Shown one piece after another: positions 17,247 through 28,561 of a DNA stretch of 64,000 bases. How positions within the stretch are numbered: the first letter of the stretch is position 1; each line of letters starts with the position of its first letter. The DNA is from Candidatus Proximibacter danicus (GTDB lineage: Bacteria > Pseudomonadota > Gammaproteobacteria > Burkholderiales > Rhodocyclaceae), in contig JADJUC010000008.1 in the NCBI GenBank assembly GCA_016710885.1, positions 107,029 through 171,028 on the forward strand, in the 5' to 3' direction. The position numbers and the translations under genes were made by a program. Below the pieces are notes generated by a model that saw only the letters and a list, made by a program, of their open reading frames with translations, did not search any database and was not told where the DNA came from.

Positions 17247-18223
17247 CGGTCGAAGCGGATGCGAGGGTCGACCAGCGTGTAGGAAATATCGGTCAGGATC
17301 AGGCCGACGATGTAGAGCACCGAACCGATGAAGACCATGGCCCGCACCACTGCGAAATCCTGCGCGTTGATGGCGTCGATGGTGTAACTGCCAAGGCCGG
17401 GAATGCCAAAGAAGGACTCGGTCAGCAGCGAGCCCATGAACAGCAGCGGGATGACCACGACAACGCCGGTCAGGATCGGGATCAGCGCATTGCGCAGCAC
17501 ATGGCCGAACATTACGGCCGTTTCGGTCAGCCCCTTGGCACGAGCGGTGCGCACGTAATCCTTGCCCATCTCTTCAAGGAAGATGGTTCGGTACCAGCGG
17601 GTCGAAGAACCAATGCCGGCGATGACGCCGATCAGTACTGGCAGGATCAGGAAGCGCGCTGCATCCAGCCCGCCGCCATAGCCGGAAATGGGGACCAGGC
17701 GGAATATCTTGGCGAACAGAAACTGGCCGCCGATGATGTAGAACAATCCCGAAATCGACATCATCGCCACGCATAGCACGACACCCCAGAAATCGAGCGC
17801 AGTCGCCCGGAAGAAGGCAAGCAGGAGAGCGAAGCTGACGGTGACAAACAGGCCAAGCAGGAAAGTGGGCAAAGCGATGGCCAGCGACGGCCCCATGCGC
17901 GCAACGATCTCGCGCGAAATGTCGCGACCGTCCTCGGCACGGCCAAAGTCGCCGGCGAACATGCGCGCCGATTTCTCGAAGAAGATGGTTTGCGTGACCG
18001 GGCCCGCCCCCTCGGCTGCGCCATTCCAGAACAGCGGCTTGTCGTAGCCGCGCTCGGCCTTCCACTTCTGGATGGCCTCCGGCGTCACGCGCTTGACGCC
18101 AAGCTGCATGCGCGCCATGTCGTCCGGCGTATTGACGATGAAGAAGAGCGCGAAGGTAATGAGGTTCACACCGATCAGAATCGGGATGGCGTAGAGCAGG
18201 CGGCGGAGGATGTAGGCAAGCAT
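17243..18223 (-). CDS. yejB: Peptide ABC transporter permease (YejB-like)
   Basis: A 326-residue permease with the DppB/OppB type N-terminus (MLAYILRRLLYAIPILIGVNLITF), six predicted membrane spans and the cytoplasmic EAA loop DYVRTARAKGLTETAVMFGHVLRNALIPI. It forms the channel with the YejE-like partner. It starts 7 bases after the binding protein gene. Confidence 0.93.
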   Translation of the reverse strand: MLAYILRRLLYAIPILIGVNLITFALFFIVNTPDDMARMQLGVKRVTPEAIQKWKAERGYDKPLFWNGAAEGAGPVTQTIFFEKSARMFAGDFGRAEDGRDISREIVARMGPSLAIALPTFLLGLFVTVSFALLLAFFRATALDFWGVVLCVAMMSISGLFYIIGGQFLFAKIFRLVPISGYGGGLDAARFLILPVLIGVIAGIGSSTRWYRTIFLEEMGKDYVRTARAKGLTETAVMFGHVLRNALIPILTGVVVVIPLLFMGSLLTESFFGIPGLGSYTIDAINAQDFAVVRAMVFIGSVLYIVGLILTDISYTLVDPRIRFDR

Positions 18224-18230
18224 CGGGCGA

Positions 18231-20414
18231 TTATCCTTGCGGGCGCGCTACGCTGCGCTCGCGCCGCCGATAACCGCGAATCGCCGGCACCAGCACAGCC
18301 GCGCCCAGCGCCACAACCAAAGCCAGCGGCCACAGTACCGGCCGGTTCCATTCACGCCGCTTCGCCTCACGAGTGGCTACATCGAGGCGCTGATACTTCA
18401 GGTTGTTGTGGCCGACATCGCTGGGCTTGCGGTTCTTCAGCCAGGCATGGCCGAGCGCGTAACTCTTCGGATGAAAGCCATAAACCCACGGCGCATCCTG
18501 ATGCAGGATGCGGTTCATGCGGGTGATGATGGCCAGCCGGCGCGGGCTGTTGTCCATGTTCTTCATTTCGTGGAAGAGCTTGTCGAACTCGGGGTTACGG
18601 TAGTTGGAGGCATTCTCGCCGCCCTTCTCCACTTTGCCCTCGGCACCGTTGAGCAGGAAGAAAAAATTCTCCGGGTCCGGATAATCAGCGTTCCAGCCAA
18701 GGTAGTAGAGCTGTACGGCGCCCTTGCGGATCTTTTCCTGGAAACGGTTGAAGTCGGTGGAACGCACCACCAGCTGGATATCGATCTTGGCGAACTGCCG
18801 TGTCAGCCAGTCGAGCCGCGACTTGTCGCCCATGCCGCCGCCGGTGGTGTCGAGGTTGAGCACCAGCGGTTCGCCGGTCTTCGCATTGCGTCCGTTCGGC
18901 CAACCAGCTTCGGCCAGCAAGCGCTTCGCGGTGGCGACATCGCGGCGACGCGGGGCTCCATCACGCCATTCGTAGACCACCTGGTTGATCCCTGCCTCGC
19001 CCTCGACGTAGCCGAAGATACCCGGCGGCAGCGGCCCCTGTGCGGGAATGCCGCGACCATTCATGAAGATCGAAATGAACTCTTCCTGATCGAGCACGAC
19101 GGAAATGGCCTGCCGCAGCTTGCGCGACGATTCATTCGACTCCCCACCAACCATCGGATCGAGCATGTTGAAGCCCATGTAGAAGGTCGAGGCACGCACG
19201 CTGGTGAGCAAGCGGATGCCCTTCTCGCGCATCTCGTCGGTCAGCGCCACATCGCCGCCGACATTGATGCGCACCGCCTGGTCGAAGCTGTCGGAAGAAA
19301 TGCCGGAGGCGTCATACCAGCCTTGCAGGAACTTGTTCCAGTAGGGAATAGCTTCCTTCTCGCGCGAGAAGATGGCGCGTTCGATGAACGGCAGCGTCTT
19401 GCCGCAATCGTCCAGCAGGCTGGCTCCGCGGTCGGCGGCTTCGCCTTCGCAGGGGTAGGTTTCACCCCGAAAATTGGGGTTCCTGGCCAGCACCATGCGG
19501 CTGTTCGGATTGTTCTCGACCAACATGTAGGGGCCGGTACCGACCGGATACCAGTCCAGCGTCAGATTCTTCTCGGCCATGCCGGGCTGGCTGTAGAAGC
19601 GGTCGACCTCGCGCGGCACCGGCGCGAAGAAGGGCATGGCCAGCCAGTACAGGAACTGCGGATACTTGCCTTTGAGGCGAACGCGGTAGGTGGTGTCATC
19701 GACCTTGCTGACGCCGGACAGCGGGTAGGCATCAAGATCGAGCCAGCCATCGCGCGGCAAGGTCTTCGCTGCGGCCTGGAGCGCAGTTCCCAGCTCCTTC
19801 AGCCCGACGATGTGCTCGGCCATCATGCCGAAGATCGGCGAGTGCAAACGCGGGTGCGCCAGCCGCTTGATCTCGTAGATGTAGTCGTCGGCACGCAGTT
19901 CGCGACTGCCGGTTTCCTTGAAATCGGCAATGCGCTCGATGCCTTTAAGCTTCTCACGGTCGAGATCGGCGTAAACGAACTTGCCGGCAGCATCGGTAGC
20001 AAAAGCCGGATGCGGCTGATAGCGGATTCCCGGCTGTAGGCGAATTTCGTAGATGCTCTCGGCAATCTTCTCGACTGGCGCATCGGCCGGCAGCGTCTTG
20101 CCGGCGGCATCGACATAGCGTGGCACCGGCACCGCCGTCGTGGTCAGCGGCACCAGCGTATAGGGGCGCTGCAGGTAGTGGTACTGCAACGGCGGCTCAT
20201 AGACCTGCGCCGTGAAGGTGATCTCGTCTTCCGTGTAGGACTGCACCGGATCAAGATGCTTGGGGCGTTCGGTGAAGGCCGAATAGAGGATGTTCTGGCC
20301 ACGCTCGGCAACGGGATAGGGGTCGTTCCAGGCGTCACCACAAGCCACAAGCAGCAAGGCACTCAGTGGTGCAAAAACGCGAGACCAGCAAGGAGAAAAT
20401 GAGCGGAACAGCAT
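18231..20414 (-). CDS. yejA: Peptide ABC transporter substrate-binding lipoprotein (YejA-like) with C-terminal membrane helix
   Basis: An SBP_bac_5 family binding protein of about 727 residues that should capture oligopeptides for the YejBEF transporter. From the ATG at 20414 there is a lipoprotein signal with lipobox LLVAC (Cys 25). The body shows family stretches such as VGTGPYMLVENNPNSRMVLARNP and YYLGWNADYPDPENF. Unusually, a hydrophobic helix (LWPLALVVALGAAVLVPAI) followed by a basic tail lies at the very C-terminus, so the protein may be anchored at both ends. E. coli YejA has 604 residues. No clear ribosome site marks the start; ATG codons at 20450 and 20468 are alternatives. Confidence 0.88.
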   Translation of the reverse strand: MLFRSFSPCWSRVFAPLSALLLVACGDAWNDPYPVAERGQNILYSAFTERPKHLDPVQSYTEDEITFTAQVYEPPLQYHYLQRPYTLVPLTTTAVPVPRYVDAAGKTLPADAPVEKIAESIYEIRLQPGIRYQPHPAFATDAAGKFVYADLDREKLKGIERIADFKETGSRELRADDYIYEIKRLAHPRLHSPIFGMMAEHIVGLKELGTALQAAAKTLPRDGWLDLDAYPLSGVSKVDDTTYRVRLKGKYPQFLYWLAMPFFAPVPREVDRFYSQPGMAEKNLTLDWYPVGTGPYMLVENNPNSRMVLARNPNFRGETYPCEGEAADRGASLLDDCGKTLPFIERAIFSREKEAIPYWNKFLQGWYDASGISSDSFDQAVRINVGGDVALTDEMREKGIRLLTSVRASTFYMGFNMLDPMVGGESNESSRKLRQAISVVLDQEEFISIFMNGRGIPAQGPLPPGIFGYVEGEAGINQVVYEWRDGAPRRRDVATAKRLLAEAGWPNGRNAKTGEPLVLNLDTTGGGMGDKSRLDWLTRQFAKIDIQLVVRSTDFNRFQEKIRKGAVQLYYLGWNADYPDPENFFFLLNGAEGKVEKGGENASNYRNPEFDKLFHEMKNMDNSPRRLAIITRMNRILHQDAPWVYGFHPKSYALGHAWLKNRKPSDVGHNNLKYQRLDVATREAKRREWNRPVLWPLALVVALGAAVLVPAIRGYRRRERSVARPQG

Positions 20415-20536
20415 GGCGGCGAGTGTAGCGGATGACTGCCTGTTCGTCATCCGGCCAATCGAGGCCAATCAAGGTATGGCGGCGGCCAGGCCTGCATTTC
20501 CGCTATAATGCGCGAAAGACCAAACAGGGAGTATCC

Positions 20537-21337
20537 ATGGGATTCCTCGCAGAGAAACGCATTCTGATCACCGGGCTGTTGTCCAAGCATTCCATTGCCT
20601 ATGGCATTGCCAAGGCCTGCCACCGCGAAGGCGCAAAACTGGCGCTGACCTACCAGAACGAGCGCTTCAAGGACCGTGCTGTCAAATTCGCCACCGAGTT
20701 CGGCAGCGATCTGGTTTTTCAATGCGATGTCGCCGAAGACACGCAGATCGACAATCTGTTCATCGAGCTTAACAAGCACTGGGAAGGCCTCGATGGCCTC
20801 GTGCATTCGATCGCCTACGCGCCCAGCGAAGCCATTGAAGGTGATTTCCTCGAAGGCATCACCCGCGACGCTTTCCGTATCGCCCACGACATTTCTTCCT
20901 ACAGCTACCCGGCACTGGCCAAGGCCGCACGGCCGATGCTGTTGAAGGGCAACAATGCAGCCCTGCTCGCTCTCTCCTATCTTGGCGCTGAGCGTACGAT
21001 GCCGAACTACAACACCATGGGTCTGGCCAAGGCCAGTCTTGAGGCCGCCACGCGCTACCTGGCCTTCTGCCTGGGCCCACAGGGTATCCGCGCCAACGCC
21101 ATCTCGGCCGGCCCGATCAAGACGCTTGCGGCTTCCGGTATTGGCAACTTCGGCAAACTGCTGGCCTACAACTCGCACCATGCGCCGCTGCGCCGCAACG
21201 TGACCATCGATGAAGTCGGCAACGTTGCCGCCTTCATGCTCTCCGATCTGGCCAGCGGCATCACCGGCGAAATCACCTATGTCGATGGTGGCCTGAACAC
21301 CACGGCACTAGGCAACGCCGATCCGATGCCTAACTGA
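20537..21337 (+). CDS. fabI: Enoyl-[acyl-carrier-protein] reductase (NADH)
   Basis: It performs the last reduction of each fatty acid elongation cycle. The 266-residue product has the family N-terminus GFLAEKRILITGLLSKHSIAYGIAKA, Y148 in SYLGAER, and the catalytic Y158-x6-K165 pair (YNTMGLAK). Length matches E. coli FabI (262). The ATG at 20537 follows AGGGAG. A TATAAT at 20504-20509 may be its -10 element, though no good -35 is visible. It diverges from the yejABEF operon and converges on ppiD at a shared terminator. Confidence 0.96.
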   Translation: MGFLAEKRILITGLLSKHSIAYGIAKACHREGAKLALTYQNERFKDRAVKFATEFGSDLVFQCDVAEDTQIDNLFIELNKHWEGLDGLVHSIAYAPSEAIEGDFLEGITRDAFRIAHDISSYSYPALAKAARPMLLKGNNAALLALSYLGAERTMPNYNTMGLAKASLEAATRYLAFCLGPQGIRANAISAGPIKTLAASGIGNFGKLLAYNSHHAPLRRNVTIDEVGNVAAFMLSDLASGITGEITYVDGGLNTTALGNADPMPN

Positions 21338-21361
21338 CCACAAAGCATCGCTCCAAAACAA

Positions 21362-21394
21362 AACGCCGACCGGAATGCCCGGTCGGCGTTTTTC
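21362..21394. terminator. Bidirectional intrinsic terminator between fabI and ppiD
   Basis: Stem AACGCCGACCG (21362-21372) with CGGTCGGCGTT (21380-21390), seven-base loop, T-rich on the right and A-rich on the left. Confidence 0.92.
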
Positions 21395-21417
21395 TTTGGC
21401 AGCGGATTTCTCTCCCG

Positions 21418-23331
21418 TCATCGATCCTTGGACTCGACAACAGCCTTGTTGATTTCCACCTTATAGCGTTGGCGAAGACCGGCAAGATAAGCCGCGAAAT
21501 CTTCCTGCGCCGCCATCGCGGTGTAGTCGTTTTGCAGAACACGCTGCTTGCTTTCGTCAAGCTTGTCCAGCGGCTTGACCGCCATGATCTTGTACAGAGC
21601 ATAGCCGCCATTGCTCGGCAGCTCCACCCCGACATAGGCCGGCAGCTTCTGGATATCAGCACGGAAAATCGCCCGCAGGGCTTCCGGTACCACCTGCTTG
21701 CCCTGCAAGCGCGAAACATTCTTGACCAGCGCCCAGTTCAGCTTGTCGCTCCCCGACTTCAGTTCGGCCAGACGATCATCTCCACGGCGCTTTGCGAGGG
21801 CCGAAGCCTCCTTGCTCTTGAGCATCGTCTCGATGTCGGCACGCACGGTGTCAAAGGCACGAATCGCCGCAGGCTTGTGCTCGGCGACACGTGCGGCAAC
21901 CAGGGTGTTCTGCACGACCTCTACAGCATCAGTATTGCGTTTGTTCTTGATTGCATCTTCGGAGAACAGAGCAGCGAGCAGTTTTTCATTACCCAGCGGT
22001 CCGAGCGAGGGTAAGGCTTGAGCCGGAATCTCTTTTGGCAAAAATTTTGACTGCTGAAGCTGCAGCTTGAATTTCTCTGCCACCGGGTTGAGGCTCTCGG
22101 ACTGCTCATACACCATGTTGGTAAAGGCTTCCGCGGCTTCGACATACCGCCGCTGTGCCCCCTGGCGCTTGAGTTCGCCTTCGATCTCGGCACGCACTTC
22201 TTCGAGCGGCTTGAGCTTCGCTGCCTTGATACCCGTCAGCTTTATGATGTGAAAGCCGAAATCGGACTGAACCAGACCGGAAATCTGCCCGTCCTTCTGG
22301 CTGAAAACCGATTCCTCGAAGGGCTTTACCATCATGCCGCGCCCGAAAAATCCAAGATCACCACCATTGACGGCAGACCCTGGATCCTGCGAGTGCTTCT
22401 TGGCGAGTTCGGCAAATTTTGCGGGAGTTTTCTGGACTTCCTTGAGCACTTCTTCCGCCTTGGCTTTGGCCTTGGCCTTCTCGGCGTCAGGAGCGCTGGC
22501 ATTGACAGTGATCAGGATATGGCTGGCACGGCGCTCTTCCGCCTGCTGATAACGATCCTTGTGGCTTTCGTACCACTGCTTGACTTCGCTATCGCTGACG
22601 GCCACTTGCGACAGCAGGTTGTCCAGCGACAGAACGACGAATTCGGCACGGACCAGTTCCGGCGTCTGGAACAGTTTCTGGTTCTCGTCATAAAACCTGC
22701 GCGCCGCATCGTCGGCAAGCTTCACTTCGCTGGCAAACTGCTCCGGCGCATAACGGATTTCCGCAACCTGACGCTCTTCCGATTGAATACGCAGCATCAT
22801 GGCTGTCGACGTAGCAGAGACGATACCCGTATCCGCGACAGCGCCAACCAGCTGCTGCATTGTCAGGGCCTGGCGTAGTTGAGCCTCGAACGGTTCAGTC
22901 GACATGCCCTGCGCACGCACAGCCGCCTCGTAACGAGACTGTGAAAACTGACCGTTTTCCTTAAGCGAAGGCATGTTGCTGATGATGTCTACAAGCATGT
23001 CGTTGCTTGCGCCAAGACGGCCCTTGTAAGCTTCAAGCAGAAGCAGCCGCTGATCGACAAGCGAATTCACCACGGCAAGACGCATTTCCGGCGTATCGAA
23101 AAGCTCCTGCTTGAAGCTGGGTCCCATTTGCTGGCGCGCACGATCCATCTGACCGCGCAAGGACTGCTGGAATTGCTGTTGCGTGATTTTCCCGTCCCCG
23201 ACGGTGGCAACATCAGTACCGGCGCCGGTACCACGCACGTAGGAGTCAACACCAAACAGGGTGAACGATATGGCGATCAGGAAAAGGAAGCCCTGGACTA
23301 TTCGCTTGTTGTTACGGACGGCGTCGAACAT
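21418..23331 (-). CDS. ppiD: Periplasmic folding chaperone PpiD (SurA N-terminal and rotamase domains)
   Basis: A 637-residue inner-membrane-anchored chaperone at the periplasmic exit of the Sec channel. One N-terminal membrane helix (FLFLIAISFTLFGVDSYV, about 15-33) is followed by a SurA-like helical domain, a parvulin-type domain at about 260-360 (RASHILITV, AKKHSQDPGSAVNGGDLGFFGRG, GFHIIKL) and a C-terminal helical region. Length matches E. coli PpiD (623). It follows hupB and two tRNAs, as hupB-ppiD are adjacent in E. coli. Confidence 0.94.
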   Translation of the reverse strand: MFDAVRNNKRIVQGFLFLIAISFTLFGVDSYVRGTGAGTDVATVGDGKITQQQFQQSLRGQMDRARQQMGPSFKQELFDTPEMRLAVVNSLVDQRLLLLEAYKGRLGASNDMLVDIISNMPSLKENGQFSQSRYEAAVRAQGMSTEPFEAQLRQALTMQQLVGAVADTGIVSATSTAMMLRIQSEERQVAEIRYAPEQFASEVKLADDAARRFYDENQKLFQTPELVRAEFVVLSLDNLLSQVAVSDSEVKQWYESHKDRYQQAEERRASHILITVNASAPDAEKAKAKAKAEEVLKEVQKTPAKFAELAKKHSQDPGSAVNGGDLGFFGRGMMVKPFEESVFSQKDGQISGLVQSDFGFHIIKLTGIKAAKLKPLEEVRAEIEGELKRQGAQRRYVEAAEAFTNMVYEQSESLNPVAEKFKLQLQQSKFLPKEIPAQALPSLGPLGNEKLLAALFSEDAIKNKRNTDAVEVVQNTLVAARVAEHKPAAIRAFDTVRADIETMLKSKEASALAKRRGDDRLAELKSGSDKLNWALVKNVSRLQGKQVVPEALRAIFRADIQKLPAYVGVELPSNGGYALYKIMAVKPLDKLDESKQRVLQNDYTAMAAQEDFAAYLAGLRQRYKVEINKAVVESKDR

Positions 23332-23373
23332 GGCGTAGTAACTCTCTCAGGTCTCTGCGCTTGGTGAAATAAC

Positions 23374-23399
23374 AAAAAAGGCGAACTCGCGTTCGCCTT
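23374..23399 (-). terminator. Intrinsic terminator of the tRNA-Val/tRNA-Asp transcript
   Basis: On the minus strand, AAGGCGAAC pairs with GTTCGCCTT around a short loop and is followed by a T run (A6 at 23374-23379 on the plus strand). Confidence 0.85.
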
Positions 23400-23409
23400 C
23401 TAATGTGTC

Positions 23410-23486
23410 TGGCGGAGTGGACGGGACTCGAACCCGCGACCCCCGGCGTGACAGGCCGGTATTCTAACCAACTGAACTACCACTCC
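23410..23486 (-). tRNA. tRNA-Asp (anticodon GTC), second copy
   Basis: Cloverleaf with acceptor GGAGTGG/CCACTCC, anticodon loop CTGTCAC and encoded CCA. It is identical to the copy at 8449-8525. Confidence 0.96.
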
Positions 23487-23511
23487 GCGTCGGTACAAGC
23501 TTCTTTTGCGC

Positions 23512-23587
23512 TGGTGGGTGCTGACGGGCTCGAACCGCCGACATCCAGCTTGTAAGGCTAGCGCTCTACCAACTGAGCTAAGCACCC
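23512..23587 (-). tRNA. tRNA-Val (anticodon TAC)
   Basis: Acceptor GGGTGCT/AGCACCC, D arm TAGCTCAGTTGGTAGAGC, anticodon stem-loop CTAGC-CTTACAA-GCTGG (anticodon TAC), T arm GGTTCGAGCC, and encoded CCA. It lies between hupB and tRNA-Asp, probably in one transcript with the latter. Confidence 0.95.
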
Positions 23588-23633
23588 ATGCTTACTGCGT
23601 TTTTGGCTCACTTTTGGCTGAGCGCAAAGACGA

Positions 23634-23906
23634 TTATTTTACAGCATCCTTGAGCGCTTTTCCAGCACGGAACTTCGGCACTTTTGCCGCTTTGATCTTG
23701 ATCGTTGCGCCGGTCTGCGGGTTACGGCCGTTACGTGCAGCACGTTTGGAAACATAAAAAGTACCAAATCCCACCAAGCTCACTTCGTCTCCTTTTTTGA
23801 GCGAAGCCTTGACTGCCGCAACAGTCGCGTCGAGTGCGCGGCCCGCGGCTGCCTTGGAGACATCCGCCGACTTGGCGATTTGCTCGATCAGTTCAGATTT
23901 GTTCAC
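23634..23906 (-). CDS. hupB: DNA-binding protein HU-beta
   Basis: A 90-residue nucleoid protein: NKSELIEQIAKSADVSKAAA dimerisation helices, GFGTFYVSKRAARNGRNPQTG with the DNA-binding arm, and a C-terminal KVPKFRAGKALKDAVK. The start is GTG at 23906, giving the standard MNKSEL N-terminus with AAGGGGG upstream. An in-frame ATG five codons earlier would add residues not seen in HU and has no ribosome site. The gene lies downstream of lon with its own promoter, as in E. coli. Confidence 0.95.
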   Translation of the reverse strand: MNKSELIEQIAKSADVSKAAAGRALDATVAAVKASLKKGDEVSLVGFGTFYVSKRAARNGRNPQTGATIKIKAAKVPKFRAGKALKDAVK

Positions 23907-23947
23907 AAAAGCCCCCTTCACATGGACGCAGGAAATCCTGCACGACT

Positions 23948-23977
23948 TTTATAGCGCCGTGGAAACCCTTGTGTCAA
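23948..23977 (-). promoter_or_regulatory. Sigma-70 promoter of hupB
   Basis: TTGACA (23977-23972), 18-base spacer, TATAAA (23953-23948), reading toward hupB 42 bases away. Confidence 0.8.
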
Positions 23978-24018
23978 GCGGATTTCAGTGTAATTTCAAG
24001 CTGAAATGTGGAGGCATA

Positions 24019-24050
24019 AACCATGCCGGAGGAATGAATCCGGCATGGTT
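24019..24050. repeat. 12-base perfect inverted repeat after lon
   Basis: AACCATGCCGGA pairs perfectly with TCCGGCATGGTT around an 8-base loop, 10 bases beyond the lon stop codon. It lacks a T run, so it is either a weak or factor-assisted terminator, or an RNA-stabilising hairpin at the lon 3' end. Confidence 0.7.
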
Positions 24051-24060
24051 CGAAGACAGA

Positions 24061-26502
<2,442 letters not shown>

Positions 26503-26536
26503 CTCTTGTGCCTATTGAGGTGAGTTCACGCCCCAC

Positions 26537-26562
26537 ATGGGGGCGCGAAGCGGAATATCAAG
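26537..26562 (-). promoter_or_regulatory. Sigma-32 (heat shock) promoter of lon
   Basis: CTTGATA (26562-26556), 13-base spacer, CCCCAT (26542-26537), close to the consensus CTTGAAA-N11-16-CCCCAT, about 35 bases before the start codon. Confidence 0.8.
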
Positions 26563-26585
26563 CCGCCCCGAAGTGGAGCGGCATC

Positions 26586-27857
26586 TCAGTTGGAACCGGA
26601 GACCTTGGGCTGATCGGAATAGATCAGTAGCGGTTTGTTGTCGCCGCTGATCATGTTTTCGTCAACTACAACCTTTGAGACATTCTCCATGCCTGGAAGT
26701 TCGTACATCGTATCAAGCAGGACAGATTCGAGGATGGAGCGCAGACCGCGCGCGCCCGTCTTGCGTTCCAGCGCCTTCTTGGCCACTGCTTGGAGAGCGC
26801 CAGGACGAATCTCGAGTTCGACGTTTTCCATCGCAAAGAGCTTTTGATACTGTTTCACCAGCGCATTCTTCGGCTCGATCAGGATCTCGACGAGGGCATC
26901 GGTCGACAATTCCTCGAGCGTTGCGACCACAGGCAGGCGACCGATAAGTTCAGGGATCAGGCCGAACTTGATCAGATCCTCCGGCTCGACGCTGCGCAGC
27001 ACATCGCCGACCGCCTTGCGGTCGTCCTTGCTCTTGACCTCGGCACCAAAGCCGATGCCGCCTTGCTCGGATCGATTGCGGATGACCTTTTCCAGACCAT
27101 CGAAGGCGCCGCCGCAAATGAACAGGATATTGGTCGTATCAACCTGAACAAAATCCTGATTCGGGTGCTTGCGCCCGCCCTGCGGTGGCACGCTGGCCAC
27201 CGTCCCTTCGATCAGTTTGAGCAATGCCTGCTGCACCCCCTCGCCGGAGACATCACGGGTAATCGAGGGGTTGTCCGACTTACGCGAAATCTTGTCGATT
27301 TCGTCAATATAAACAATGCCGCGCTGGGCCCGCTCGACATCATAGTCGCACTTCTGCAGCAGCTTCTGGATGATGTTTTCAACGTCCTCGCCAACATAGC
27401 CAGCCTCTGTCAGCGTCGTGGCATCAGCCATCACGAACGGGACGTTGAGCAGGCGGGCCAAGGTCTGGGCGAGCAGCGTCTTGCCGGAACCCGTCGGGCC
27501 GATGAGCAGGATATTGCTCTTGGCCAGCTCGACTTCGTCGGTGTTCTTGGCGTGGTGACGCAAGCGCTTGTAGTGGTTGTAGACCGCCACCGAAAGAATG
27601 CGCTTGGCGGAAATTTGCCCAATGACGTACTGGTCGAGAATGGAGCATATCTCGCGCGGCGTCGGCAGGTCGGAACGTGCCGACTTGCCATCTTCAATAT
27701 TGGCAATCTCGTCACGGATGATGTCGTTGCAAAGCTCGATGCACTCATCGCAGATGAAGACCGACGGCCCGGCGATGAGTTTTTTCACTTCATGCTGGCT
27801 CTTGCCGCAGAAGGAGCAGTAGAGGAGTTTTTCGCTGCCGCTTTTCTTTTCGGACAT
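26586..27857 (-). CDS. clpX: ATP-dependent Clp protease ATP-binding subunit ClpX
   Basis: A 423-residue AAA+ unfoldase that feeds substrates to ClpP. The N-terminal zinc-binding domain has C14, C17, C36 and C39 (CSFCGK and CDECIELC). The ATPase core has Walker A GPTGSGKT, VGEDVENIIQKL, Walker B IVYIDEIDKI, and the IGF-type ClpP contact loop region (QGGIGFGAEV). I chose the ATG at 27857 (MSEKKSG), which matches family N-termini, over one 10 codons upstream. It lies 48 bases after clpP. Confidence 0.97.
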   Translation of the reverse strand: MSEKKSGSEKLLYCSFCGKSQHEVKKLIAGPSVFICDECIELCNDIIRDEIANIEDGKSARSDLPTPREICSILDQYVIGQISAKRILSVAVYNHYKRLRHHAKNTDEVELAKSNILLIGPTGSGKTLLAQTLARLLNVPFVMADATTLTEAGYVGEDVENIIQKLLQKCDYDVERAQRGIVYIDEIDKISRKSDNPSITRDVSGEGVQQALLKLIEGTVASVPPQGGRKHPNQDFVQVDTTNILFICGGAFDGLEKVIRNRSEQGGIGFGAEVKSKDDRKAVGDVLRSVEPEDLIKFGLIPELIGRLPVVATLEELSTDALVEILIEPKNALVKQYQKLFAMENVELEIRPGALQAVAKKALERKTGARGLRSILESVLLDTMYELPGMENVSKVVVDENMISGDNKPLLIYSDQPKVSGSN

Positions 27858-27905
27858 ATTCCGTTTTCCTAAACCTGGTCTTGCCAAAAACGCCCGAAGA
27901 TTGGA

Positions 27906-28541
27906 TCAAAGGCCGTCGCGCGTCGCAAGAACCTTGTCGATAAGCCCGTATTCTGCCGCTTCCTGCGCCGAAAGGAAATTATCCCTGTCGGTGTCCCGTT
28001 CGATACGGTCGATCGGCTGGCCGGTGTGATGGGCCATGATCTCGTTGAGCTTGGCACGCAGCGCGAGGATTTCCCGGGCATGGATCTCGATATCCGACGC
28101 TTGGCCCTGGAAGCCGCCCATCGGCTGGTGAATCATGATGCGCGAGTTCGGCAGGGCAAAACGCTTGCCCTTGGTGCCGGCGGTCAGCAGAAACGCCCCC
28201 ATCGAGCAGGCCTGCCCCATGCACAGCGTCGACACGTCCGGCTTGATGAACTGCATGGTGTCGTAGATCGACATGCCCGCCGTCACCGAACCGCCCGGCG
28301 AGTTGATGTAGAAATAGATGTCCTTGTCCGGATTCTCGGCTTCGAGAAAAAGGAGTTGCGCCACTACCAGATTGGCCGTTGCATCGTTAACCGGGCCAAC
28401 CAGGAAAATGACGCGCTCCTTGAGCAGGCGCGAGTAGATGTCGTAGGCGCGTTCGCCGCGACCACTCTGTTCAACCACCATCGGCACGAGGCCAAGGCCT
28501 TGGGGATCCCAGTCGCTGCGATTATCTGATCCGAAAATCAT
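27906..28541 (-). CDS. clpP: ATP-dependent Clp protease proteolytic subunit
   Basis: A 211-residue serine protease that forms the 14-mer chamber. The catalytic triad is S113 in GQACSMGAFLL, H138 in MIHQPMGG and D187 in ERDTDRDNF; family segments YINSPGGSV and EYGLIDKV are also present. The ATG at 28541 has AGGAG at good spacing. An upstream ATG at 28562 would overlap the end of tig and is less likely. Part of tig-clpP-clpX. Confidence 0.96.
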   Translation of the reverse strand: MIFGSDNRSDWDPQGLGLVPMVVEQSGRGERAYDIYSRLLKERVIFLVGPVNDATANLVVAQLLFLEAENPDKDIYFYINSPGGSVTAGMSIYDTMQFIKPDVSTLCMGQACSMGAFLLTAGTKGKRFALPNSRIMIHQPMGGFQGQASDIEIHAREILALRAKLNEIMAHHTGQPIDRIERDTDRDNFLSAQEAAEYGLIDKVLATRDGL

Positions 28542-28561
28542 GCCTGCTCCTCTCATTGCCA

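Noticed and set aside
15666..20039. Long plus-strand ORFs (461 and 600 residues) opposite the yejABEF genes
   Set aside because: They are antisense frames of GC-rich coding DNA with no recognisable domains or ribosome sites; the minus-strand genes explain the sequence.
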